From Chitinophaga rhizosphaerae (GTDB lineage: Bacteria > Bacteroidota > Bacteroidia > Chitinophagales > Chitinophagaceae): a DNA stretch of 64,000 bases. The position numbers and the translations under genes were made by a program. Shown here one piece after another: positions 16,645 through 25,728 of this stretch. Below the pieces are notes generated by a model. The model saw nothing but the letters and a program-made list of their open reading frames with translations. It had not been told where the DNA came from and made no database searches. The stretch spans positions 496,001-560,000 of the forward strand of contig NZ_RXLO01000002.1 of NCBI RefSeq assembly GCF_003958645.1. Reading direction: 5' to 3'. Numbering within the stretch: position 1 is the stretch's first letter; every line of letters begins with the position of its first letter.

Positions 16645-19600
16645 ATGATAATAGTTAACGCCATGTTTAGAAAAGTACTTACTTGTTTGGCAATCATTTG
16701 GGCGAATCTTTCGTTAGCCCAGGAAAAGACAATTATTCCTCCAGCGCCCAATGCTGCTAACCTGGTATTTAATACCGAAACGCAGATGGGTTTGTATACA
16801 GGTACGCCACAAATTTCTGTTCCTATTTGGACAGTGAATGCTGGTGTAATGCAAGTTCCCATTACACTTAGTTATACCTCCGGTGGGGTCAAGGTAGCCG
16901 ATATGGCATCGTGGTGTGGGTTGGGATGGAATCTCAATGCCGGCGGCGTTATAACGCGGTCGGTAGTGGGGATGCCGGATGAAACACCGACATTTGGTTA
17001 TATAGATTACACCATACCTCCGTCAACGCCCTATAATCCAGACTTTATTAGCATGGCGGAAGGAACAATTGATTCTCAGCAAGATTTATTTTTCTATAGC
17101 CTTCCCGGTGGCTCAGGCAGATTTGTGTTTGACGCAGCCGGAACTCCCAAGTCAATTCCGAAAAGCAATTATAAGATTACGAAGGGGAATATTGCCATTT
17201 TTCAGTTTTCAGACGGCAACGCTTCTTGCATTTCGGATTGGCAGATCATTGATGATAAAGGCATCATCTACCGCTTTAAGGACTATGAAAAAACGTTATC
17301 AGCTTCCAGGAATAACGAGCTGACCGGAAGCGGGTTTACTACTAACGGACGAAGCATCAATAGTTGGTACTTGACAGAAATGGAATCCCCCACCGGAGAA
17401 AGGATTGTGTTTAACTATACATCTGTTGATCTGGCTTATGATCTTGCACCAACAAAGACTAGTATTTTACAGCTAGAGGGCCAAGATGACAATTATCCAT
17501 CTTCTACATCCGTACCAAGACAATATGTTAATACAAAAAGACTGTCATCCATTGACTTTCCGGAAGGGAAGATCAGGTTCATCCCAACAACACTGGGACG
17601 TGCGGATCTTGTGGGTGATAATGCGCTCGATAAAATTATTGTCGAAGACAAACAGGGCAATATTAAAAGACAATTTAAACTGGATTATAAGTATTTAGTT
17701 GGGAACAGTCTAGTAGATTACACAAGCATCAACCCTGCTGGTACCAATAATTTTTTCGTTTCTTCAACTATTACTCCTAACGTATCATTTAGCCGGCGGT
17801 TAATGTTAATGAAATCGACAGAACAAGACGCAAACGGGGTTGCGTTAAACAATGGCCAGCGTTTTGATTATCATACAGAGTATGGGTTACCGCACAGGGC
17901 TTCTCCATTAGTAGATCATTGGGGATATTCGAATAAAGCGGATAACCCCTCGGCAGAGCTTCCTTTTGTATTGATAGAGCCCTCTCAAACCGGTAGCCCT
18001 AACCCTGTGGTATACGTGGGAGGTAAGAGCCCTGATTTCCTGTATGCCAAACAAGGAAGCTTGTACAAAGTAAACCATGCTTCAGGAGGTTTTACGGAGT
18101 ACGAATTTGAATCAAATGATGCAGCTCCAAGTCCTAACATTCCTCCAAAAGTTACCAAAACCAACGAAATCTATTCCATCTCCCTTAGCCACTATAAGTA
18201 CAATGTAGATGGATGGTATGAGGGCTTGAATTACGAAATACGGCCGGACGGAAATGGCAATATGGTTAGGAACTACTATATTGAGTTTGCTGTGTACCAT
18301 GGAAGTACGGGAACGGCACAGGTACTGCTAACAGATATTCCTTACTACCCAGCAAGCGGTTTGAATTTCTACATAATGAATGTTTCTACCGGCAGCGTTA
18401 TTTGGAGAGGATATAACGACGGAACTTATAATGTCACCCTTCAGCCTGGGGCTTATCGCCTTTACCATTGTCCTTCCTATGCTTTATTAAACAGTCCGCA
18501 GAATCCCGATCATCAAAAATTACATAGTGCCACATTATCTGGCTTCTATACTATAACGAGCGAACAGGGTTCACAAGGGCAACCTCCAAAAGTAGGGGGT
18601 ATAAGGGTAAGGAAAAGTAAACAGTATGATTCGGTTTCCCAAAAAACATTATACAAAGAATATAAGTATGAACAGGATGGGAGTTCTGGGCAATTGCTGG
18701 CTGCACCAATATATCAGTTTGAGTTTACTGTCGAAGCAAGAACAGGGTCGCTTGATAGACATTTAGGCATTTCATACAACTCTGTTAATCCATTAAGTAC
18801 TACTCACAACTCATTTGTAGGATACCGGTATGTTGAAGAAAAGGCTGTGTCTGAAGCCGGGGTTCCTTTAGGAAAAACATCATACTCGTATTTGGGACCT
18901 TTGGAATCGCCGGACGTGCTTTACAAAGGTAATGCTAGCGCAGATGGATTTACTTTCTATGAAGCCCCGAATCCTCCGGCCGATCGCAGAGACTGGTTGC
19001 GCGGCTTTTTAACGCAGCAAATGGATTACAAGTATGATAATGTAACGCAGATATATACCCAGGTTCGTAAAGTTGAAAATACTTACAAAAAGACCCTCGA
19101 ACCAGTCAGCAATGGCTTGCAAGTGAATATAACCAACCGGAATCTCGTGAATGGCCAGCATTTGGTTTCGTTTACATATTATAGCCATCATTCAGGTACT
19201 ATTTTCCTTGAGAAAACTGAAGAGACGCTTTATCAAGGAAATGGAGAGCAAAAAACTACCACTACGATAGAAAATAGCGGCAAGAGTTATTTACCGGTCA
19301 GTAAATCTATTGCTCAAAGCGATGGCTCCGTATCAAAGGAATATTACACATATCCCAAGGAATATCTGACTGGAAATGCCGCTATCGACAATCTGATAAG
19401 CAAGAATATCGTATCGGTGCCTTTAGAAACGGTGAAATTGAAGGAATACCCAACAGGGACCTTTTCAATTACCGAAGGTAGTCTTACGAACTATTATCCT
19501 GCCGGATGGGGGAATATTCAATCCGTTAGTGTATTGGAAACTAACATACCTATTCCGGTTTCAGCATTCAAGTTTTCTAACGCGCCCGCTGGACAATTAC

Positions 19601-20070
19601 CTACAGCCCTGAATGCTGCCGTATTTGCCGCAGATACCCGTTACAAAACCCGCATATTATTTAATAGCTACGACCCAGATGGGAATCCAACAGAAAAACA
19701 AAAGGTGAACGATGTTAAGGAAGTATACTTATGGGGGTACAACGGCGTTTACCCGGTTGCCAAAGTAGTAGGAAGCGATGTTGCTACAGTGTCCGCCCTG
19801 ATCAATCAAACCATGCTGGATAATGCACATACCTATTCGGATGCGCAGATCCGGACCGAGTTAAATAAGATTCGTACCGGGCTCGCCAGTAACAGCCAAG
19901 TAAGCGTGTCGACCTATACTTATGCGCCATTAATAGGGATGACGAGCCAGACAGACGCCAACAATGTTACCACTTACTACGAATATGATACCTTTGGAAG
20001 ATTGATTTTGGTGCGTGATCAAAACAGTAAGATCCTTAAGAAGTTTGAATATCGTTATGCCGGACAGTGA
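16645..20070 (+). CDS. Secreted YD/RHS-like repeat protein without core or toxin tip
   Basis: 1141 residues. The signal peptide MFRKVLTCLAIIWANLSLAQ begins at the second ATG (16663), which may be the true start. The N-terminus has the pattern GTPQISVPIWTVNAG...VPITLSYTSGGVKVADMASW and GLGWNLNAGGVITR, typical of Bacteroidetes proteins with a SpvB/TcaC-like entry into an RHS shell. It ends YYEYDTFGRLILVRDQNSKI followed by LKKFEYRYAGQ, one YD repeat. These proteins usually sit next to a DUF6443 RHS gene and may be a partner or scaffold of the toxin. Here the partner is divergent, not downstream, and an att copy follows 55 bases after the stop. Confidence 0.82.
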   Translation: MIIVNAMFRKVLTCLAIIWANLSLAQEKTIIPPAPNAANLVFNTETQMGLYTGTPQISVPIWTVNAGVMQVPITLSYTSGGVKVADMASWCGLGWNLNAGGVITRSVVGMPDETPTFGYIDYTIPPSTPYNPDFISMAEGTIDSQQDLFFYSLPGGSGRFVFDAAGTPKSIPKSNYKITKGNIAIFQFSDGNASCISDWQIIDDKGIIYRFKDYEKTLSASRNNELTGSGFTTNGRSINSWYLTEMESPTGERIVFNYTSVDLAYDLAPTKTSILQLEGQDDNYPSSTSVPRQYVNTKRLSSIDFPEGKIRFIPTTLGRADLVGDNALDKIIVEDKQGNIKRQFKLDYKYLVGNSLVDYTSINPAGTNNFFVSSTITPNVSFSRRLMLMKSTEQDANGVALNNGQRFDYHTEYGLPHRASPLVDHWGYSNKADNPSAELPFVLIEPSQTGSPNPVVYVGGKSPDFLYAKQGSLYKVNHASGGFTEYEFESNDAAPSPNIPPKVTKTNEIYSISLSHYKYNVDGWYEGLNYEIRPDGNGNMVRNYYIEFAVYHGSTGTAQVLLTDIPYYPASGLNFYIMNVSTGSVIWRGYNDGTYNVTLQPGAYRLYHCPSYALLNSPQNPDHQKLHSATLSGFYTITSEQGSQGQPPKVGGIRVRKSKQYDSVSQKTLYKEYKYEQDGSSGQLLAAPIYQFEFTVEARTGSLDRHLGISYNSVNPLSTTHNSFVGYRYVEEKAVSEAGVPLGKTSYSYLGPLESPDVLYKGNASADGFTFYEAPNPPADRRDWLRGFLTQQMDYKYDNVTQIYTQVRKVENTYKKTLEPVSNGLQVNITNRNLVNGQHLVSFTYYSHHSGTIFLEKTEETLYQGNGEQKTTTTIENSGKSYLPVSKSIAQSDGSVSKEYYTYPKEYLTGNAAIDNLISKNIVSVPLETVKLKEYPTGTFSITEGSLTNYYPAGWGNIQSVSVLETNIPIPVSAFKFSNAPAGQLPTALNAAVFAADTRYKTRILFNSYDPDGNPTEKQKVNDVKEVYLWGYNGVYPVAKVVGSDVATVSALINQTMLDNAHTYSDAQIRTELNKIRTGLASNSQVSVSTYTYAPLIGMTSQTDANNVTTYYEYDTFGRLILVRDQNSKILKKFEYRYAGQ

Positions 20071-20125
20071 GGAATATTGCTCTTTTGTTGCCAGCTAAAG
20101 GTTCGATAATTGTCCCTCCCAGCCC

Positions 20126-20225
20126 GCACGATTTAGAAGAGACCCGCGCTTGGCGCGGGTTTTCTGTTTTTAGTCGAGTATTAAGTCGAGTTCTCTTTTT
20201 TCAATGAACTTTATGGAGGTTAATG
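20126..20225 (+). repeat. att-like direct repeat C
   Basis: GCACGATTTAGAAGAGACCC, the stem CCCGCGC-TTG-GCGCGGG, TAGTCGAGTATTAAGTCGAG and TTATGGAGGTTAATGT match copy A closely. It is preceded by GGTTCGATAATTGTCCCTCC, the flank shared with copies D and E. Confidence 0.9.
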
Positions 20226-20313
20226 TTCTATAATTGGGGGGTACTCGAATATCCTGCATTATTAAAGAATCCGAATGTACAGGCATAATTTTCACTTTTA
20301 AAATCCAGTACAA

Positions 20314-20592
20314 ATGTTAACGCCGGAGAAAATAGAAATATTTAAAAAATACAAAGGCTATTATGATGGCTACTACATACAGAATAAGGGAAAAGAAGAA
20401 GTAATTTCTAGTGATGACTGGTTCTTGCTTAGTAACCTAATGCAAGATATTTGCTTGATTCGAAAGGGTTTAGCTTCAAAATCTTTTGAAAAGAAAGTAA
20501 TGGATGAACTGATTAAATATTGTATTAATAAAACCACGTATGATTTGGTTTTTCAATTAGAAAGATATATAAATGATCAAGGCTCCGAATAA
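20314..20592 (+). CDS. Single-gene cassette: small acidic hypothetical protein, possible orphan immunity
   Basis: A 92-residue soluble protein, helical, with many charged and aromatic residues (KYKGYYDGYYIQNKGKEE), no signal peptide or membrane segment. It is the only gene between att copies C and D, 520 bases apart. Small, lone, AT-rich genes next to RHS loci are frequently leftover immunity genes against tips no longer present. That role is inferred only from location; no family recognised. Confidence 0.6.
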   Translation: MLTPEKIEIFKKYKGYYDGYYIQNKGKEEVISSDDWFLLSNLMQDICLIRKGLASKSFEKKVMDELIKYCINKTTYDLVFQLERYINDQGSE

Positions 20593-20743
20593 AGTGTCAC
20601 CAAAAGTTAGATGAGTTATGATTAAGATAACTACGTTTGGTCCGCAGAAGGGATCGGAAAAGGTGGTGTACCTATACAGGACTTGCGCATTTTAGCTTTA
20701 GTCAATCTGGCCTGCAAAGTTCGATAATCGTCCCTCCCAGCCC

Positions 20744-20847
20744 GCACAATTTAGAAGAGACCCGCGCTAGGCACGGGTTTTCTGTTTTTAGTCGAGTATT
20801 TAGTCGAGTTCCCTTTTGTTTTCAATGATCTTTACGGAGGTTAACAT
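20744..20847 (+). repeat. att-like direct repeat D
   Basis: Nearly identical to copy A over 104 bases (GCACAATTTAGAAGAGACCC, stem CCCGCGC-TAG-GCACGGG, then the full tail ending CGGAGGTTAACAT). The high identity suggests it is the youngest or most recently exchanged copy. Confidence 0.92.
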
Positions 20848-21029
20848 CTTTAATTTACACAAATGATATCTCTATTCCTTCGATGACGAAAATAAAAACA
20901 CATTGCAAAGTCATCCTCACTTTTAGCGTTGTTGATATTTAATAAAATTAACCTATATTGTGACGCATAAAGTTTTGACCACGTATTGAAATTCCATCCC
21001 ATCAACCCCTAAATTAAATACTACCCTCG

Positions 21030-22063
21030 ATGGATGAATTAGTCAAAGAAATTGACAGTTGGATCGATCAAATTCCAAGTGTTGCATCTGATGTTGAGTA
21101 CTGGCTTATTAGAACACAATCAGGCAAGTATTACGATTCTTTTAAAGAGCATAATTTCATAGCGATAGAACACGAGGAAATTTCACTCGGGTTACTTCAT
21201 ACGTTGAAAACAATCCACGGTGAAGATACTACTTCGTTTTTTGAAGCCCTAAAAGCAAAGGTAATTGAGTTATATCCAGATGATAGGTCTCCCGGACTAA
21301 CTACTAACCAAATAATTAGGTTCGTTTACAAATTGAAAACAAATGATGTAATTATCATTCCGTCGGAAAATTCGAAGTACCTCACATTTGGAGTGGTGAC
21401 ATCAAATACAATTCCGGAGTTGTCTGAACACCAACTTAATATTACGGGATGCCCGTATAGAAAGAGAAAAAAAGTAAAGTGGAATAAAACTATCAAACGA
21501 AGTGATTTAGATCCTTATCTCTTTAAGATGCTACAGTCTCATCAGGCAATTAGCAACATTAATAACTACGCGGAATTAATACAACGAAACCTCAGGGACT
21601 TTTATCTATTAAATGATGAGATAAATCTGGTGTTGGATGTAAATCCAATGATGAAATCCAAGCAACAGATTTATTTGGATTTGGTCATAGTCTTTTAACT
21701 CTAGTTGATAAATACGCAAAGGCAAATGACATTCTTGTTGATTTATCGTCCGTCCAGGTTAAAACATACTTAAATTCGCCGGGGAAAGTTAACTTAAAGT
21801 CTTATTGTAAACGAACACTGACTATCTCTGCAGTACTTCTTTTTTTGTGTGGGGGCGGTTATGAGAATGGGACGGTTAAGCTTAAAACTGATGGACTTCC
21901 GGGCCTAATAAAGAGCATTTCCGATTTTTTGAACGAGCAGCATGATCGGGAAAAGCAAGACTTAGTTTTGAAGAAAACAATGGATTCACTAGAGATTTCA
22001 GATTCAAAGGATTTTATTAATGTTATGAAACAAGTTTCTACGAATAAAGATTTGCCTAAGTGA
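21030..22063 (+). pseudogene. Hypothetical gene split by a one-base frameshift near 21647
   Basis: The first frame gives 222 residues (start MDELVKEIDSWIDQIPSVAS) and then drifts into MMKSKQQIYLDLVIVF before a stop at 21698. In the shifted frame coding resumes at once as NDEIQATDLFGFGHSLLTLV and continues to 22063, including a membrane segment (RTLTISAVLLFLCGGGY) and a charged C-terminus. Restoring one A at AATCCAATGATG joins the halves to about 344 residues. The N-terminal half has a restriction-factor-like pattern (YWLIRTQSGKYYDSFKEHNF, VIIIPSENSKYLTFG), consistent with a modified-base or small-molecule sensor, but I name no family. Mutation or sequencing error are both possible. Confidence 0.7.
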
Positions 22064-22086
22064 TATTTTTTTAGTAAATTTTATTT

Positions 22087-22311
22087 ATGAAAGATTTGCT
22101 CAATTCCATATCGGTATTAGCAACCTTCGTAACCACTACTATGGTATGCTATTATTTGTTCTTGCTTACGGCTGGACAAATCAAATCAATACCGAAATCA
22201 TTTAAACTTTATAAAACGATAGAAACCAAATATCTGTTTTTAGCCATTTCATTTATTATAGTTTTCTTTTTAGTATACTTAAGGTTTTTGAATTTTTATA
22301 AACCGTGGTAA
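22087..22311 (+). CDS. Small two-helix membrane protein
   Basis: 74 residues with hydrophobic segments at about 8-28 and 49-68 and a basic linker. It starts 23 bases after the frameshifted gene on the same strand, so the two probably formed an operon. No family recognised; a membrane-anchored partner is possible. Confidence 0.55.
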   Translation: MKDLLNSISVLATFVTTTMVCYYLFLLTAGQIKSIPKSFKLYKTIETKYLFLAISFIIVFFLVYLRFLNFYKPW

Positions 22312-22337
22312 TAAAATAATATCATTATTTTATTCGG

Positions 22338-22925
22338 CTAGTATTGTACCGGCCCAAAACTGATACCGTAAAAGACGCGATTCAATACAGCTCGGTTTAT
22401 ACAACGTACATGGAGCTTGCCATCTTTAATAGGTCTTCCAAATATTGCCATATTTTGAATTATGTGGCCTTGAGCTCTATCTTTAAATTCACCGAGCTTT
22501 CTTGTTGAAATTCCCAAAACAGTTTCAAAGGGCATTGCTCCCGTCCTTACTAAACTGAAATAAGAGGGGTAAATAATTCCGTCATAGCCTGCAGATTTTG
22601 CAACTTTGGCAATATCTCTTGATATTTTATAGGAATGTTTGGCTGCTAAAAACAGAAAATGAATAGCTAAATCTAGGCTTTCAAATTCTGTTCCATCTTC
22701 GGATAGTATTTCGGTCAGATCAAGAAAACATAAGTCCTTAGAGGCCTCAATTGTAGCCATGTATATTTCAACTTCTACTGAAACTCTACATTCATGAATA
22801 CATACCTCGGCATCTTGAGAGCCGTACAAAACGGGAAAGTTAGCAGAATCTAATCGACCATGGCCCAAGAATCTATCTGGTGGAGAATCATACTGTTCTG
22901 GTTGATGAGGGTCTTGAGGATTCAC
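22338..22925 (-). CDS. RES-domain protein, candidate NAD-degrading toxin, start uncertain
   Basis: The segment GHGRLDSANFPVLYGSQDAE then VCIHECRVSVE matches the RES domain (Arg, Tyr and Glu of the NAD-binding pocket). RES toxins deplete NAD+ and are usually paired with an Xre/ParS antitoxin. The first standard start (GTG, 22925) would cut off the conserved GESFYRIR just before it, and the frame is open and protein-like back to 23081, overlapping the end of the upstream gene. There is no ATG, GTG or TTG in that extension; ATT at 23060-23058, overlapping the upstream TAA, would allow coupled initiation. No antitoxin is adjacent. A +1 mutation that joined or separated this gene and its neighbour is an alternative. 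Confidence 0.68.
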   Translation of the reverse strand: MNPQDPHQPEQYDSPPDRFLGHGRLDSANFPVLYGSQDAEVCIHECRVSVEVEIYMATIEASKDLCFLDLTEILSEDGTEFESLDLAIHFLFLAAKHSYKISRDIAKVAKSAGYDGIIYPSYFSLVRTGAMPFETVLGISTRKLGEFKDRAQGHIIQNMAIFGRPIKDGKLHVRCINRAVLNRVFYGISFGPVQY

Positions 22926-23055
22926 TCGGATTCTATAAAATGATTCGCCGCATGTAAACTTCCTGGAAGGATAGCTAGATATTATTTTATCAATTGATGA
23001 CTTCCTTTTTGTAGGTTTTATTAATTCTTTAAGAGTGTCTTTAAAAAGTTCAAGT

Positions 23056-23967
23056 TTAATCTTTATCTTTTTTTCCTTTAACTATTTTCCAAATAGTTGT
23101 CGAAACTTTAGGCTTTTCAACCTCATCAAATTCAATTTTTCTTTCCATTACATTATTGGGTTTGGTGGTAGGGCTAATAAGCATACTTTCAACCTCATTC
23201 ATTCTTACCCACTTCCTGAATTTTCGCTGTAATTCTAGGATTTCAGCTAACTCATAGTCAGAAGTCTCGACATCAAAGAGATTTACATAGACTGTCTCGT
23301 CACATAGCAAATCAATATGTATAGCATCCGGAAAACTCAGCAGCAACTTTCTATCAAAGTAAGGTTGACTTAACGGCCCAAACCACATCTCCGGCGCTGC
23401 CATAAGATCCATTGATAATACAATTGCTTCGTGACCAGGGTTTTCTGTTATATCAATCATGGGTCCATATACCTGAGCCAATTGGGAAGTTTGTTCTAAC
23501 TTAAGATGCTGGTAAGGTCTGCCATGGGCAATGTAGTTCTTAATGAATTTCTCATTCTGCCATTTAATTTTAGAACTGTCAGTTACAAATGCAAAGGTAA
23601 ATGGCACTTGGAAGACATCTAGTAATGATTGAGCGTTAGGTTTTACATCCTCAGGATATCGGAATGTAAGAATCTTCACTTTATTACTTTTATCCCAATT
23701 AAATGAAAAAGAATGTGTGGTTGATACTTCTTCAAACGGATCAATTCCCTCTCCTTCTTCCAACCAAAACTTATTTTCATCGACACTATTCATTGTTTCT
23801 ATATATTCGTCGATTTTTTTCTTGTTAAATCGTGTATATGAAGGAGCGAATAAAGGACTGAGCATTCTAACTGGTTGAAATGGCAGGTGCTTAAGCACCA
23901 ACTTAAGCACTTCACCACTTTGCGGCAGTTGCTCTTCTGGAAATGATATCGTAAAGCGTAAACTCAT
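23056..23967 (-). CDS. Probable immunity protein for the adjacent RHS toxin tip
   Basis: 303 residues, soluble, no signal. It starts 10 bases after the end of the RHS tip fragment on the same strand, the place of the cognate immunity gene. The protein has conserved-looking stretches YGPMIDITENPGHEAIVLSM, AAPEMWFGPLSQPYFDR and LELQRKFRKWVRMNE, which I associate with large immunity-like proteins found after RHS genes in Bacteroidetes, but with no named family. It is intact while its toxin is inactivated, as expected when losing the toxin is harmless but losing protection is not. Confidence 0.62.
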   Translation of the reverse strand: MSLRFTISFPEEQLPQSGEVLKLVLKHLPFQPVRMLSPLFAPSYTRFNKKKIDEYIETMNSVDENKFWLEEGEGIDPFEEVSTTHSFSFNWDKSNKVKILTFRYPEDVKPNAQSLLDVFQVPFTFAFVTDSSKIKWQNEKFIKNYIAHGRPYQHLKLEQTSQLAQVYGPMIDITENPGHEAIVLSMDLMAAPEMWFGPLSQPYFDRKLLLSFPDAIHIDLLCDETVYVNLFDVETSDYELAEILELQRKFRKWVRMNEVESMLISPTTKPNNVMERKIEFDEVEKPKVSTTIWKIVKGKKDKD

Positions 23968-23977
23968 AGTTTAAAAA

Positions 23978-25717
23978 CTATAGATGGTCAATTATTACAT
24001 GTATTCCTAACTTTTCAGCCAGACTTTCAACCTGTTTGACGTTAATTGGTAAGTGTCCTGGCGGGAACACCAAATGTAGCACTTTCGTTTCATAAGGTAA
24101 AGCTGCCATTTCCTGAATGTTTTTCGCAATGCTCAACTTTGCTGCTGCCGAAGTTTTCATGCTAACAACCATGTTTATTTCAGGACTTAAAAAGTCAAAA
24201 GTCTTGTTGTTTTTTGGGAGTGGAATGTAACCCTTTGAAGGCAGATAAACAGTGCGGGTATACAGATTTTCTATCTCTAAACCTGATTGCTTGCTTAGGG
24301 CCTAATGGCCAGTAAGGATGGTTTTGCAAACGAGCCATGTTTTCGTTGTAAGTGAATGACTTATAAATGCTTGGGATGGGCTGTTATTCTTCCATTATAA
24401 GGCTTCCATCAAGAAAACTTCGACCCGCCCCCATAGCAATAAAACCGTTGGCTGTACCTTGTATCAAGCCTCCAGTCAATAACGACATACTTGCTGATTG
24501 ACCGCCCTGCATTAATGCATCACCAAAATCCATATCATGGAAAGCTATTGCATTACCGGTAGTTTCGATTAAAGATCCCATTCCAGATCCAATCCCTCCG
24601 GCAACGAATCCCTGTGTAAATCCACCTGCGCCAGATATTGCAGATGAAGCCGCCGTTGAACTTACTGCGCCGCTCCAAAAACCAGTACCCATCATTGCTC
24701 CAGACACCGCCCCTGCAGTCATAGTTGTTACCGCGCCGGCAGCAAACCCAATCCCAAAAGCAACAGCAAAATCACCCGGCCCCTTAATGTTGCCGTTGAT
24801 GGCTTGCATTACTACGTTAATGCCACCGCCAATAAGTCCGCCAATTATTATATGCCAAACTTTACCGTCAGGATCCCGTCCAACAATCCAATGGTTGCCC
24901 ATTCTGGTATAACCACTAAAGAACTGCCATGCTGGATCTACGCTTATGAATCGGCCTGTTTGCGGATCATAAAATCTTGCTTCAAAGTTATACAACGTAA
25001 CATCAAGTTCCTCATCCAGCTCCTTTCCTTGATAGAGTTTTTCATTTGGCGCTCGCAGCATCTGCCTGCTACTCAGCGAGGCAATTTCTAATCCCGTAGG
25101 GTAAAGGGTGCTTTCTTGAAGTAACGGCCCCGCTTGGAGCACTACTGCACGTCATCGAACCATACATCTGTTTGCGTTTCGTTACTTGTATAAACATATA
25201 GATAGCCACTTTTTTCGATGTCCATATGCCCGATATATTCCGATAGTTGATCAGCGGGACCATTTATGCGCTTAACTGCTCCATTAACAAAATTCAAATT
25301 TTCATCAAAAAGTACATAGTTTAAATATGCTTTGGGCGCAGCGGACGCTGTATTGTTGTTATTCTGATTATCTGAAATGAATTTAGATAAATCAGTGGCG
25401 TTAAGGATAGTATTATTGTTTGTAATTAGATTCCCCTTACCAATGTTGATAATATTTGTACTTCCTCCTAAATATGCATAAAGGAGACTGTTCAGAATTT
25501 CCTGAACCGGAGCCTGCCCTTGAGGCATAGGACCCGCCTTGTAGTAAGCTTTAGTTTTCAGATCGACGACGTCCCCTGCCATAACTTTTAAAACCAGCGA
25601 CGCCCCAATCTTTTTATTTGGATCACTGGCATTTAATTTTGACCAGAATTTGTTTGTAGTTGAGTTATACCAAGGAAGATTGGTCGGAACCACCTCTTTG
25701 GTAGATTCAATAGTACC
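23978..25717 (-). pseudogene. Decayed RHS toxin: core plus nuclease-like tip with several disabling mutations
   Basis: Read 25717 to 23978. It begins mid-protein (ESTKEVVPTNLPWYN), truncated at its 5' end. The first part ends SGYLYVYTSNETQTDVWFDD, as in the intact RHS at 12.8 kb, and stops at 25142; a one-base shift restores LLQESTLYPTGLEIASLSSR and the core NFEARFYDPQTGRFISVDPA. A Gly/Ala-rich segment follows. A TAA near 24384 interrupts a frame that goes on as QPIPSIYKSFTYNENMARLQ, and a GCTT tandem duplication near 24290 shifts it again. The tip then reads LEIENLYTRTVYL, LPKNNKTFDFLSP, MVVSMKTS and ends at 23978. E...FD...SMKT spacing suggests a restriction-endonuclease-fold DNase. At least three lesions plus the truncation make it a pseudogene. 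Confidence 0.82.
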
Positions 25718-25728
25718 GGCTCACCGGC

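Noticed and set aside
20637..20828. 63-codon frame over att copy D
   Set aside because: It reads straight through the tRNA-derived repeat and terminator, so it is not a gene.
23056..23081. A-rich run at the end of the 303-residue gene as a -1 ribosomal frameshift into the RES frame
   Set aside because: The slip A AAA AAA would lead to the -1 frame, which meets a stop almost at once; the RES frame is +1. Coupled initiation or mutation is simpler.
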